A stretch of 64,000 nucleotides of DNA from contig JAIUJO010000447.1 in assembly GCA_023846275.1 (NCBI GenBank), positions 169,764 through 233,763 of the forward strand. The letters are read 5' to 3'. Positions 1 to 12,353 of this stretch are shown here, one piece after another (within the stretch, counting starts at the first letter, position 1; each line of letters starts with the position of its first letter). A model generated the notes under the pieces. The model saw nothing but the letters and a program-made list of their open reading frames with translations. It did not search any database and was not told the DNA's origin. Source of the stretch: Vanilla planifolia. Its lineage: Eukaryota > Streptophyta > Magnoliopsida > Asparagales > Orchidaceae. Made by a program: the position numbers and the translations under genes.

Positions 1-654
1 ATTATAAGTTTTAGGATCAAATAAATAGGACATTGAGGATGATTTCTCAAACTAATTTCAAAATGACTCGAACTCATTGTTTGATGAGTAAATTTAATCC
101 ATGATAGTAAATGATTCCATGTTTAAACTTGTTCCCCTATTTGATTATGAAGAAGATGGCTAAAATATTCTTTCATTACTTTTTCTTTGTTTATCTAGCA
201 ATGCTAAGTTTATAGAAGTTTAAGACTTATTTGAAATGATGGATTTACTTAGTGATGTGGAAAATATAATACTAAGGTGTTAGAAGCTATATATACAACA
301 CGTTCAATATCAAAGAAATGTGGGAGTTTCTCTAGTAAGTCATCAAAAAATATATTCACTAGCTATATCCTTCTCAACATCAACTTCTAAAATGATACTA
401 ATAAATTTTCCTTTTTGTCTATCATTTTATTTTGGAGTGTTTGGATACGAGTTTATTTAAATGAGAGGTGAAGGATATAATGTGAACTTCTTACTTTCAT
501 ATATAGAACTGCACATATTAGCTCTTCAATTTAAAGTGGCATCATAATCTTATAGTTATTGTCATCTAAAGATATGGCTACCAACTTGTATCAGGATAAC
601 TTCACACTATATTTTCTTTGAATATTGGGCATGCTATAAAGAAAAGGAACACCT
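1..654. other. AT-rich sequence, no gene recognised
   Basis: No open frame of useful length and no motif I can name with confidence. Because a decayed gypsy integrase begins just downstream on the + strand, the last few hundred bases may be the worn RNase H and HHCC region of the same element. I could not see motifs good enough to claim it. Confidence 0.3.
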
Positions 655-930
655 TTATTGAAATTGAGGTTTTGTTGATCCAAGATACAACATATTGGTA
701 ACTATAGTCCATAAGTATTTAACATATCTTTTTGGCAGTAGTATATGCTAAGGAATTCATACAGCTGTCATTATCTATAACTATCTTGTACGATTTGTCT
801 ATAATTCTAATGAAGATACTAAACAAGATAGCTAATCATCAAACATCAGCTTGTCCTGACATTGTCCTATTGCATCTAAAAATGGCCATAGTGATTCAAT
901 TTAGTAAAGTCTTTCTCTCAGTGATAGTAA
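655..930 (+). pseudogene. Ty3/gypsy integrase fragment, decayed
   Basis: The + strand translation near 668-735 reads GFVDPRYNILVTIVHKYLT, which lines up with the conserved start of gypsy integrase cores (G-L-P..-YD-ILVVVDRLSKYAHF). After a frameshift, AVVYAKEFIQ near 735-765 fits the segment that normally follows. Further frame changes lead to PIASKNGHSDSI near 866-900, which resembles the HPQTDGQSE-N block just before the catalytic Glu. Stops and frameshifts separate all three pieces, so no functional enzyme is possible. Integrase inserts the element's cDNA into the host chromosome. No LTR or other part of this element could be joined to it. The call rests on spaced motif similarity and is moderately secure. 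Confidence 0.6.
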
Positions 931-1254
931 ATTTTCTTCATCCTCCTCATCTAGTTTTATGACCCCAATTTCCTGAACTTCAATGCTTACTTATACTGCT
1001 TCTATGTCTATGTCATGGGCTATCTTAGGGAACTAGGCTACCACATTCCCCATCCAATGAAAATGATAGCATCAACTCCACCTTTATTAGATGACTTGTA
1101 TAAGTGTTGGATTCAACGAGTTGTTGAAGTGGGTGGAGGGACATGGGCTGCATGTGGAGTAAAAAAAGTAATAGGAATGGTAGAAGTAGTGATACAAGTT
1201 TAAGGATAGGAAATGATCAAAGGAATTTGGCTCTTATGGTCAATTGATCATCTA
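931..1254. other. unassigned spacer between two gypsy fragments
   Basis: About 320 bases between the + strand integrase scrap and the - strand gag scrap. It is less AT-rich than its surroundings and holds a 62-codon + frame at 1015-1203 that resembles nothing I know. It may be worn sequence of either element. Confidence 0.3.
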
Positions 1255-1790
1255 AATCTTTATACATCATCGTCCTCTATATCTATCATTTCTCAACAGT
1301 AACTTAACTTTAACATTATCATGAAGCCCAACTAAAAATAAGACAATACTACTTAATATAACTCTTGTAAACCATGTCTAAGCATATAATCCTCAAATTT
1401 AGCAATATATTCATCAACAATCTTTGAACCTTAGGATAGGCATCACCATTGATCCAAAAGTTTAGATGAATAAGAAATTTATGCCTATTTTACTTGTCAC
1501 CAAATCTTGATTTTTTCTTATGATCAATAAAATGCCTGATCTTCATCAAAATATTGCTTTTTGACATGCGAAAAAATAATATAACTTGTGATGTAATTGT
1601 AGTTTTTTAAAATTTATATCTTCGATTCTCGCTAGGATCATACCAATAAAAAAATTCTCCATTCCTAGAGCATATCGTTGATTTGCTCTAGGGTCTAAAC
1701 TAGCAACAAATGTAGGATCTTTTCTTTTGACCATGTTAACCTTGACATCATCATCCTTATTGTGTCTCATATTTAAGGTATGTGCAACAG
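1255..1790 (-). pseudogene. Ty3/gypsy gag fragment, decayed
   Basis: Read on the minus strand, the order of motifs fits plant gypsy Gag (retrotrans_gag family). First comes DPTFVASLDP followed by MENFFIGM at about 1700-1640. Next is a KLQ-HHKLYYF stretch at about 1610-1585, in place of the usual K-L-H-A-WW. Then comes GSKIVDEYIAKFEDYMLRHG at about 1425-1367. After a frameshift, LFLVGLHDNVKVKLLLR follows at about 1345-1295, equivalent to the R-F-L-GL block. Gag forms the virus-like particle that packages element RNA. Several frameshifts and stops make it non-functional, and no zinc knuckle was found beyond it. It points away from the neighbouring integrase scrap, so the two belong to different insertions or a rearranged one. 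Confidence 0.7.
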
Positions 1791-2250
1791 CTTGACACTA
1801 ACTTTATCATTTTCATTGGTTTAATTTTTTTAGTGGACATTTCCAAAATTTTTTGAGTCATTTATCATAGACCTACTTGATTTATGTGTTGTAAAAAATC
1901 TACTACCTCTGCAATATTCTTATTGATGCATGAATGTTTATAAGGTTGCTATTTGCTCTTGTATCAAATAAGTTATTTCTAGAATTAAATTTGTATTGGT
2001 CTATGGAATGTTGCTCTGGTTTAGAATCAAACAATGTATATTGTTTTTCATACTTGGTGGTAAAAATCCTTCAAGTTAGAAAAACAATTATAAGTTAGGG
2101 ATCATAAAAAAAAGAAAAACTAACAAATCTTGAAATGGTTAATTAAGAGACAATATAAAGAAAGAAAACTTGTAGTATCAAGCTTGAAAAATAAGATCTT
2201 TTTTATTTGTTTTTTTGTTTTTCTTTATGTATATATAAAAGTAAATATTA
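1791..2250. other. AT-rich sequence, nothing recognised
   Basis: No coding similarity or repeat structure seen. The 63-codon frame that begins at 2130 runs mostly through the adjoining TA/TG simple repeat and is not treated as a gene. Confidence 0.4.
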
Positions 2251-2266
2251 TATATATATATATCTA

Positions 2267-2297
<31 letters not shown>
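2249..2297. repeat. TA/TG microsatellite
   Basis: A run of alternating TA (about 2249-2262) passes through a short spacer into about twelve TG dinucleotides (2273-2297). Such compound repeats are prone to length change. Confidence 0.9.
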
Positions 2298-2619
2298 TTA
2301 ACATCATGTAATTTAAAATAAAATTCACAAATTTAGAATATTATTAATTAACAACAAATTAAAAATCATAAAGTTCATAAAATTAGCTAAGTTTTTACAC
2401 AAAATTTATGAAGGATTATAGCTCTTTGAAAATCAAGAAGAGCTTAGTTTGAGCCAATATATCCACATAAGAGCCCATCTATATTATTTTATATTTAGAA
2501 CAAAAAATTCTTTGACCAGGCAAATAAGAACTTTTCCAAGATACCAAAGGGTTGAATTGCTTTTTAACAAAAGGAATGTCAACATAAATAAATAGTAGCT
2601 TTAAAAACCCAAACTCAAC

Positions 2620-5600
2620 TTTCAATAGGGAACAAATCAAAATTTCTTAGAAAATGAGCTAAAAGTAATGAAAATATTTTTTTGAAGCTATAAAAATAAG
2701 TATTTAATTGCATATTGCTCTTAGAGAAGAGACTAACCATGTTTTTTCCACTTAATTAAACCTCATTAATAGTTTTTATGAATTACCAAAGTAAATAGGC
2801 ATAAGTGAAAATAACTGACTATTTTAATATTAAATAAATACTATATCTAAAATTAATTAAATTTAAATAATGTAATATAACCCAATCAATCATATATAAA
2901 TGCACATGAGAGGAGAATCGTGTTAAATATTTATATAACAAAAATGAAGCAAACATTTAGAAGAAATTTAATAAACTGTTTAGGAAATTTATATTTTATG
3001 ATATTATGGAGAACATGTTAATATCCTATGTTATCAAATCAAGTGCAAATAAAACTCACATAAAGCTTGGCAAAACCTAAGAAAAAATATTTAGAATTAC
3101 ACAAAAAAAGATTACTTAATTGCATAGATCTCAACTAGACGAGTCCAATGAGGTTTTTTTGGTCTTTATTAGACTTTATTTAAAATTACTCTACATTACC
3201 ATTGGAAATAAGCATAAATATGAATAAATTATTATTTTATTTTTTAGTTAATACGTAATTAATATGAGATAAGAAAAATTCAAGCAATTTAGTATAATCA
3301 AACGAAACTGATAATATGATCACACTTTAGGAGAATTAAAGTTTCATGGCAACATATACAAATCAAAGCAAAGCATTTGAAGAATTGATCTAAATTATAC
3401 TAGAAAGTGACATTCCATAACACTAAGGAAATATAGGGTAATATCCAAGATAGTTAAATTAATTATAAATAAAAATACCTTGTTGCAAAAGAAAAAAAAT
3501 ATTTACAAATAAAATAATAAATATTTAATTAGTTTGAACTTGTTGAGACATCCAATGATTTTATTTCTTCTTTATCAAATCTCGTTTGGAATTATTGTGA
3601 ATGTCAAAATTAAGAAATCCTAAACATTAAAAAAAGATCATTATTTTAAAGTTTATTAAATTACAAAAAGCTCAAATGAGACAAATTGAAGCTATATAAT
3701 ATATCAAAATAAAAATGATGTTAAAGTAACTCGAGGCAAGAATAAGAGCTTCACAATTAAATAACCAAAATTAAAGCTAAACATTAGAAGAAATAAGATT
3801 AAGTTACTTAGGAAATTTACATTCCAAGATCCAAAGAAGCTTGAGTGTACCATGATCCATCAACAAATCAAATACAAATCAAAATACCACGTAAAGAGTG
3901 ACAATTTATAGAAATGAAAATATCTAAACCTTTAAGTTTAAATATTTAATTGCATAAAGAATATCATGAGTGAAATGATATTTGTCTCACATCCACTAAA
4001 CCACATTAAGTGTTATTACAAATTACAAAAGTAAACTTCTATAATTATTATTTATTATGTTAAAATTCTATATCTTAAAGCTAAATTAAAATAAGTTGAA
4101 ACGATGCAATATAACCAAATCAAAAGAAGAATTAGAGTTTCTTAACAATATAACTAAGTCAAAGTGAAAATATGAAAAAAAGAGATAAATTATATGAGAC
4201 AGCTGCTATCAAAGATGCTGAGTAGATTGAATTTAAAGTCCTTGACTGTAAAATGATGTGTGATTTGAAATGACTTGTAAAATAAGTGAAAATATAATAA
4301 AGGTAATCTAAAGATTAAAAAAAATGAAAGTTTAACTAAAAAGAGATTGATAAGTTGAATCAAATAACATCAATTTTAATGTTTAGCATAGTACATTAAA
4401 ATTACTTTGACTTATGAAGTAATATAAAATAAGATTAAATGAAGATATTTTAAAAGCTGTAAAAAGCTTAAATGAAATAATATAGTTAAACTAATTCAAG
4501 GATAGAATTAAGCCTTAAAATTAATATAAGCAAATAAAAGAAAAAAATATTCGAAATGAGATAAATTTATGAGAAGGTTACATTAAAAAATATGAAAGAG
4601 GTAGAGTATAACTTCCTCAATAGTGAAAACAAGTATGAATTTAATACCTTGATAAATTGGACAAAATCTTAAAAAAAATATTTAAAAATATATAAATAAC
4701 ATTTAGTCAGATTGAGCTCAACAAGATGAGTCCAGTGATGTTTGCTTTATCACAATTGGAGCTCCTTTAGAACTATTACAAAATTACAAAATTAAACGAG
4801 CATTAATAATAAGAAATTATTATTTTGTAACTAAGAAAATAACTAATAAATTTAAAATGAGATAAAATTAAATGATGCAATATAACATGAGCAAAGTAAT
4901 GTGAAGATCACATGAGAAGAGTTCTAGAGTAACATAAGAATATATCCAAATCAAAAGAGAAAAACTTTAGAAAGTGAGATAAATTATACGAGAAAGTTTC
5001 ATTTTACGATACTAAGGAGAATGAGAGTGTCATTAATAATCCTTAATTAGGGCACAAATTGATATTTATCATTAGGTGTTTAAAAACATAAAAAAATAAT
5101 ATTTAAAAATATAAACATTGAATAAATTATTAGATAAAATTCATTATGATTCAAAGGGCAATATATTTTGTGTAAGGTAGTAATATAGTAAAATTAATGC
5201 AAAAAATTTGATAAAGTGACATAAATTATAGGGTATTTTAAATTCCAAAACATCGAAGAAATCAAGAGTAACTTTCTCGATCATCATACTACGTTTTTAT
5301 AAAAATATTTTAAAAGTGCACCAAGATAATGGAAAATAAAACAATTAAAATAATAATAAAATAAATATTTAGTTAAATAGAGCTCATTAGGATGAGTTTG
5401 ACAACATCTTTTTTGTCTTTATCAGACTAGATTTTGAATTAATAGAATTACAAGAGTAAAAAAGGCATAAAAAAATAATTATTATCTTAATATTAAGTAA
5501 TCTTATTCTAAAACAAAAATTAGTTAAATTAAAGCAGCATAATATAACTACAACAATGTAAAGGCAGCACCATTAGAGTTTTGGAGTGGCATAGTAACAT

Positions 5601-7190
5601 AACTAACTAAAAGGCAAAAATTTAATAAGGAAAATTAAAAGAGAAGTCACAATCCAAGATACCAAAAAGGTTTATGATAACATCTTTGATCACCAAAATA
5701 GCTGCAAATCAAATTTTTTTTAAAACATGTCAAAATGATTGAAAATTAAAAACAAATATTTAATTAGATAAAGCTCATTGAGATGAGACCAACGCCATTT
5801 GTTACATCTTAATCGGACCTCATTTAAAGTTAATAAAAACTACAAATGCAAATAAACACTAATAATAATAATTTATCATTTAAATACAAAGTAAATATAT
5901 ATAACAACATAAATGAAATAACTTTAATTAATATAAAATAACCTTTTAAATCAACACATTAGAAAGGTCACTCAAGAGTAGATTTAGAATTACATAATAA
6001 TGTAACAAGAGCATATATTTTAGAAAAAGTTGCATTTTAAGGTACAAAATAGATTGGACATGTCATACTTTATTGTAATATCATGTTTGTATCAAACTAG
6101 TTTATGAATAATACCAATAAAACAAAAATAATAATATTTAAAAGTATAAAAATAATTATTTCATTAAATAGAGCATGTTGAGATGAGTGTAAAAGAATTT
6201 GTTATATCTTCACCTAATTATACTTTGTATTGCTACAAATTACCAAAGAAACAAAGGATAAAAAATATATAATTAATAAATTAATATTTAGCAAACTAAT
6301 ATTAAAACTAAAATGAGATAAATTGAAGCAAAGTAAATAATTAACTAAAAGCAATATGAAGTCATAAGATAGGTAATTTGGTCCTCAATAATAATATAAC
6401 AAAATAAATGGAAAAAGTTTAAATGCGTATGATATATTATATGACAAAGTTGCATTCCAAGATACAAAAGAGATTTAGGTAACATCTTTCATCATGAAAA
6501 TAGACATGAATCAAAATTTATTATAAAATATACAAAAATCATTGAAATTAAAAAATTATTATTTAATTGGGTAGATCTCATATATATTAGACTAACTATA
6601 TTTATTTCATCTCCATAAAAAAAGTTTAGAATTCATAAGAATTACAAATAAAAATAAACTTAAATCATAACTTATTATTTCAATATTAATAAATACATAT
6701 TAAAGTAGAAATGAAATAAGTTGAGTCAATATAAAATAATTGAATCAAAATAATAAAAAGTTCACACAAAATGGGATTTAGAGTTGTACAACGACGTAAG
6801 CATGTCAAAGCCAAACTTTTGAAGAAATGACACAAATCTAACAAAAAGATAAATTCCATGGAACTTAAGAGATGGTGTGTAGCATCTTTAATCATGATAT
6901 TACTTTTTTATCAATATATTTCCTAAATTGTACCAAAAAGAGAAAATAACTTTTTGAAAATATTAAAAAAATATTTTGTTTGAAGAACTCATTCAAACTA
7001 TGTCAATGATGTTTGTATCATCCATATTACATTGTTTGGTTGTAGTGTAAATTATCAAAGTAAATAAATATAAAAAAATATTATTTCAAAATTATGTAGA
7101 TATATATTAAAGAAGGAATGAGATAAATTGAAGTAATGTAATGTAGCCAAAGTCAATATATAAATTCATCATTATGAACTATATCTTATG
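2620..7190 (+). repeat. Tandem array 1 of the ~0.41-kb monomer
   Basis: The recurring landmark 'tagagctcattgagatgag', followed by a C-A-T-T-T-G-T-T-T-C-A-T-C block, appears in variant form near 3114, 3535, 4712, 5375, 5776, 6173, 6566 and 6985. Spacing is mostly 390-420 bases, with two weaker or truncated copies near 4340 and 5120. Other shared pieces in fixed order are 'ttattattttaatattaag', 'gagataaattgaagtaatg', 'tataaccaaatcaaag' and 'gttgcattccaagatac'. About 12 monomers are present, many with short deletions. They are in the same orientation as the much larger array after 29.75 kb. The left edge fades between about 2300 and 2640. No coding function is apparent. I infer a satellite-like sequence that has not been homogenised for a long time. 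Confidence 0.85.
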
Positions 7191-8050
7191 GATTTTTTTC
7201 GATGTAACAAATTTGTGTGCATTAAATTTACTAACATTATTAAAGTCTAGTCAAGCATTAAGAGAAAGCTTTCTATTATAAAAAATGTTTGCAAGATATT
7301 TGTGCCAAAAGTAATATGATCCTTTGGTCACTACTATTAAGCTACAATTGATTTATCTGCCCTTTGACTTGGTGAACCCATGGATATGCATCTAATAAAT
7401 GAAATGATGCTTGTGAGGAAACAAATAGAAGAGTTCTTTATAAATATGGAAAAAAAGGAAAAGAAGGAAGCATAAAAATATTAGATTTGTATTCCACTCA
7501 TAAGTTGGCATTAACCTATAAAGGTTGTCTTCATTATTTGAAAAATGTGTTACAAGTAAAAGATTCAATATAGGCAAGAAACTAGAATGGGAGATGAAAA
7601 AAAAATGATGCACGTGTGTTACAAGGATGCAAAATGCATGTATCAAATCATTTTTGTTTCGTTATGTATAAAGTAATAGTTGAAATTTTAAGAATTTAGA
7701 AGATAAAGTAGAATCCTATGGAGATTGCATGGAATCACTATAATTAATCCTCATTAAAAGCTAGAAGAGACAAAAGAAATCCTTATTTGACTTAGTGTTG
7801 TAATGATAATGAGGTATATGTTTCCTCTGATCTTTGTTATGAGAAGACTTACATAGAAATTTGTCATAAATATAGAAACATTGCCTCTTGTGCAATATGT
7901 TGAAAGAAAAAAAAACAAACTATTTATGATTATGTGAACCTTTAAATCATATTACTATTAACTATTTAATTGAAGAAAAAAATTACTAGGGTAGAGTTAG
8001 CTAATTTGATAATTCAAAAACTATGCTAGCTCACTAATTGGACGAGTTTA
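7191..8050 (+). other. unresolved sequence before a copia zinc knuckle
   Basis: This lies directly upstream of a copia-type zinc knuckle on the same strand, so part of it is probably the decayed gag of that element. I saw no convincing gag motif, 5' LTR or primer-binding site. The 84-codon frame on the minus strand (7392-7646) has no known similarity and is probably chance. Confidence 0.35.
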
Positions 8051-8059
8051 AAAAAAATC

Positions 8060-10380
8060 ATGCACATTGCCACTTTTTATTCCAATGATATTGTGATGAA
8101 TTCATGCTTTATTTATTATGCTACCCATTTAAAATGTAACAATATTTTCCAACATGGACACATTACATCTTGTTGTAAGATTAAAAATAATATTCACTCT
8201 AAGTTTGCAAGGCATATTTGGGTAAAAAGAGATAGTTTAAATAATATTAATGTTAGGATAACTCGATCTAAGAGGATTCGAGCCCTTAAATCTAACAAGC
8301 GGTTTACTTTTGCATACTTGACTTCCATCCATGACTAGTAAAGATTTACTAAATTTTGATAGCTCTTAATCAAGGAACATGATTAGTGACTCTTTACTAT
8401 TCATCTTCTTTATGTAATATGATGGTGTCCAAGTTGAACTTGGAGAAAACTCTAAGTCAATGGTCATGTGAACTAAAGCATTTTGTAACACACACAAATA
8501 TCAAAAACATACTATTTGTGCAAGGTTTTAAATACAATCTTCATAGCATTAGACAATTATGTGACTATTTGTTTTTGGTTTTGTTAAAAATTATAGAAAT
8601 TATTTTAAGTAGAAATAATAAACCATTCAATGTATCACTCAAAAATAAGTGTAATTATGTAATACATTCCAAGATTGTTAGAACAAGTGGATTAAAACAA
8701 TACACATCATGAGTGAATGGAGTTGATTTGTGCCATAGCAGGTTACGTTTTCTTCATTTGTCAACACTTAAGAAGACCTAAAAGTATTAGTTTGTTAGGG
8801 GTCTACCTAATCTTTATTATAATAATAATTCTATGAGCATGCAATGCTAATTTAAAAAACAACACAGCCTCAATTGAATCATAATGCAATTGATTACAAG
8901 AGGACAATTAGACTTGATACACTTAGAAATATTTGGCAACCCATTCATCTACATATTCTTGGATGAGGGAAGTATTATTTTGTGATAATTCATAACTATT
9001 CATGAAATACCTTTTAAGTAGTTCATTAATAAAATAAGTGGCATTTGAATAATTTACACATTTAGTCAATAGATCACAAATGAACCTTAATTTATCCATA
9101 GGATATATTAGAAGTGCCCAAAGAAGAGAATCTAATAACATTATTTTAGGAATATCGTAATCATAAGAATATCATAAACTTTCTCATAATCCAGAAAACC
9201 TCAAAATAATGATGTAGGTTAGAGATGAAAACAAACTTTACTAGAAAGGACTAGGCATATGTTTAGTGAGCACAATGTACCAAAGAGTTTTCCTACTAAT
9301 GTAATTAATATCTTGTTATGCATGTAATAGAGTTCTTATAAGGGTTTACTTTTGCTTGCTCCTTATGAATTATTATATGATAAACAAATAAAAATATCTC
9401 ACATGTGTTTTCCTTGAATACTTTTTTTATTAATACAAATAAAAATTATATAATCTTCATCCTGTACTTGATGATGGACTTTTCTTAAGATGCTACATGA
9501 ATAGCAAGTCATATATACTACTAAACAATAGAAGTCAAGTTATAAACAAAACTGTTCATGTGAGATTTTGTAAGTCTCCCTATGGTTGATATAGTAGTTA
9601 ATGACTATTTGATCAAATTGTGAAGCTTGAAGAATTAAGCATTGATGATGAACCATTAGATAACGAAATTAAAGGGAAAGTTAGAAATGAACATGATAAG
9701 GAAAATAAAAGAGAATAATTTGGCAATTGATGCGGAGATGTATAAAGAGATTATTATTTAATTATTTTACCTTAAATATAGTATGCCTAGATTTGTGTTT
9801 TTTGGGAATTCTATATCAAATGTTAGGCCAATCTAGAGGAATCCCATATTCAAGCTATGAAGAAAACTATTAAATATCATATTGCTATACTAGATGTGAA
9901 ATAGGTTTTCATTTAGTTACCAATAGAGATGTTCATGTTCTTCAAGTAGCACAAAAAAGAAGAATACATCTATTACATTTTTGTTTCATGGTAGTCAATC
10001 ATTTCATGGCTTGAATAAGAAAAATCATGTTTTTTTTTGCAATAGAATCTAAAAATATAGTCGGTAGTAGTGGGACTCAAGTTATATATATTTGGTAACA
10101 ACTTTGAGAAAATTGCTATCCCATCACCAATCTAGCAATCCATTGTGACATTGTAGTGTTACATGCCTCTAAAAGGATCTAGTTCAACATTCCTATCTAA
10201 AGAACATTAATAATAAGAACCACATCAACAAAGATTTACTAGAAAAGAGGGATAATGCTCTAGGTTTTTTTCACTTAAAGCACAATTAGTGGAAATCTTT
10301 GCAAAACCCTTACCATCAACAACTTCACTAGAATTTGGCTAACCTTTGGAATTTACTACCATGTTGAGTGATTGAAAAAG
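8060..10380 (+). pseudogene. Ty1/copia polyprotein, heavily decayed and internally deleted
   Basis: Motifs occur in copia order on the + strand. At 8135-8176 a zinc knuckle reads C-N-N-I-FQHG-H-ITSC-C, with the second Cys replaced by Ile. At 8360-8560 comes a protease region ending NILFVQGFKYNLHSIRQLCD, matching the usual V-GLKYNLLSISQLCD. Near 8733-8830, LCHSRLRFLHL and FVRGLPNL fit the GAG-pre-integrase domain. Integrase scraps lie at about 8898-9420, with a NRVLIRP-type segment after 9300. The LGY-type domain after integrase lies at about 9470-9600. The reverse transcriptase that should follow is missing or unrecognisable. Near 10135-10370 the end of RNase H survives as PIHCDI and LVEIFAKPL, equivalent to P-YCDN and LADIFTKPL. 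Dozens of stops and shifts make it dead. Confidence 0.8.
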
Positions 10381-10575
10381 AGGGAGAAGAATAATGTTTG
10401 AATTGAAAGGGACTTAAGCTCTCATATAAGGGGAGTTTTCCAACATTACTTTATGCTAAATTTTATTTAATATTTTATTATATTAATGAAGCTTATCTTT
10501 TTAATTATTTGCATAATTTTATGTGTTGAACATTGGCATACTTTTCAGTTTAGCAAAATTTATGCAATCATCATC

Positions 10576-10585
10576 TTGGGGAGAT
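10576..10585 (+). other. Polypurine tract of the decayed copia element
   Basis: The sequence 'ttggggagattg' lies about 200 bases after the RNase H C-terminal motif. It matches the GGGGAGATTG that copia elements use to prime plus-strand DNA just before the 3' LTR. A TG follows immediately at 10586-10587, as expected for the first bases of an LTR. Confidence 0.65.
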
Positions 10586-11160
10586 TGATATATGTCTTGC
10601 ACAGTTTGAGGAGAACAAAGGCAAGAGAATTATCTGCTAATCATTTGCAAAAGTTGTAGTCAACATAGAATTAATGCTTAATGATTGAAAGAGAAATAGA
10701 AAAATCACATTTTATGGAAGTGAAGTTTTAGGTGGCATTGTTCAAGAACATGGCATAGCTTTCAAACCATGTCACCAGTAGATTTGGCTTTTGGTCTAGT
10801 GGTTGGCCTTACAAAGCTCATCATCTATTACTTAATGTGGTTGGAATATTAAACCTTTACTTATTACTTTATAGCATAATGTGTCATATTATTTTAGCTC
10901 AACCATACCATCTTTTTAATCTTCCCTCTAATGTGTCAAAGTGGAGAATAATACAAATTACTAATGTTAATTTGATTTCGATATAGTCAAACAAATCTTA
11001 AGACTAAAACTAAACTTTTGTGCCTTAAAATAAACTAGTTGAAAGAACATAATTGCAACCTATTTTTTAATTTTAAAAAATTACATCCCTCATTACTGTA
11101 GTATAGCCTGTATTCCATTTTTATGCCCCAAGTGAAGCATAGATAGTATTGTATTTTGTA
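10586..11160 (+). mobile_element. Probable 3' LTR remnant of the 8-10.6 kb copia element
   Basis: This begins with TG right after the polypurine tract and is non-coding. Its end is not defined, since I could not find a matching 5' LTR upstream of 8 kb. It is therefore placed by position only, and the sequence before the 1.19-kb duplication at 11165 is taken as the limit. Confidence 0.4.
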
Positions 11161-11164
11161 TAGG

Positions 11165-12353
11165 TACTATGGTCTCATCATATGGGTATGAACACCATTC
11201 TCAATTAAATAAACCAATTATGACATTATCATACATCGTGATACTAGATGTTAGATATGGATGAGACAACTTATTATTATTTGTATTAAAGCTTCTCATG
11301 CTTCATACAATATGAAGGATTATGATGTGCATTCTTGCAAGGAAGACTTCATATGACTTTGGATAAGATTAAGATAGTTGAATCGTACATAAATGATGTG
11401 ATATAATATATGTATGATTAACACAAAAATAAAACTATGATGAACTAATCATAACTTTGCATGACAATGACTTACACATCATATACATATGCAATAAATT
11501 ATCCTGTAGATAATTCAATGCTCAAAAGTACATTCCATTATATTGAAAAATTCTTACTATAATAGCTGTAGAAAGTACAAACTAACCCAAGGGTCGTAGA
11601 AGATTGTGCAAATTTTCATTTTTCATTGACTATCATTTTTTACATGGGTTTGATCATTAATAACCTTCTACATAAGTGTCTTAAAGAGTTCATATTTCTA
11701 TGATTATCATGTCTATAAATCATAATGTCTTCAAATTGAGAAATGTTTCAATAATGTTTTCATACATTTATTATCCTTTACAATATTCAATATTATACTT
11801 GTAGGATATATTTTGCATAACTCAAATACATGTGTAGTTTATGAAGTTAATTTTATGATTCATTTTATTCACTTATCACTAGCTTATGAATTTTAATCAT
11901 AAAACCATGAACTTAACATGACACCACTGATAGCTCGGTAATCACCTTATAAAAAAATTACGCCATTATAGCCTGTAAAATTTGATTTAATTAGCAAAGA
12001 AATATAAATAACATGATTATCAATTGAAAATAGGCTAACATTTTCATTTTCTTATCATTAAATGGAAAAACAAAATGCTAGTTTTTGTAATTAAATTTTC
12101 TAGGATTTCTTCTCCAGCTAATTCTTTATGATCATAATTCTGATCATTTAATTGTAATATTCATATTTCAAAAGGGTTGGTAAGATCATAACTCAACTTT
12201 TTAAAGATTTGTTATACGTATAGCATTTGTACTTAATAAATTTTGAAAGTGAGTACAATAAACTTATCTCGTTTCTTTTGTATTAACTCATTGAGTTTGT
12301 TATGAGACTTTTTCTAGCAAGCCATTGTGCCCCATGTTGATCTTCTTGTTATA
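11165..12353 (+). repeat. Copy A of a 1.19-kb tandem duplication
   Basis: This copy aligns with the next 1.19 kb in the same order and direction. Paired landmarks are 'atggtctcat' at 11169 and 12355, 'cattcttgcaa' at 11330 and 12513, a pair around 'ataaattatcctgtagat' (11493, with its counterpart at 12677), 'tttacaatat' at 11776 and 12971, 'ttttcattttcttatca' at 12042 and 13210, and 'tgatcttcttgttat' (12339, with its counterpart at 13522). Offsets of 1168-1195 bases show scattered small indels. No coding motif was seen in either copy. The unit could be a worn non-autonomous element or old unequal-crossover product. Confidence 0.8.

Noticed and set aside
1015-1203. 62-codon + frame with several Trp and Gly residues
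   Set aside because: No family resemblance, no conserved neighbours and no gene signals. Its length is expected by chance in a slightly GC-richer patch.
2130-2321. 63-codon + frame
   Set aside because: Half of it is translation of the TA/TG microsatellite (Tyr-Ile and Cys-Val runs).
7191-7400. A 5' LTR for the copia element at 8.06-10.6 kb
   Set aside because: No similarity to the sequence after the polypurine tract at 10586 and no primer-binding site.
8923-9141. 72-codon minus-strand frame
   Set aside because: It lies opposite the decayed copia integrase and has no known motif.
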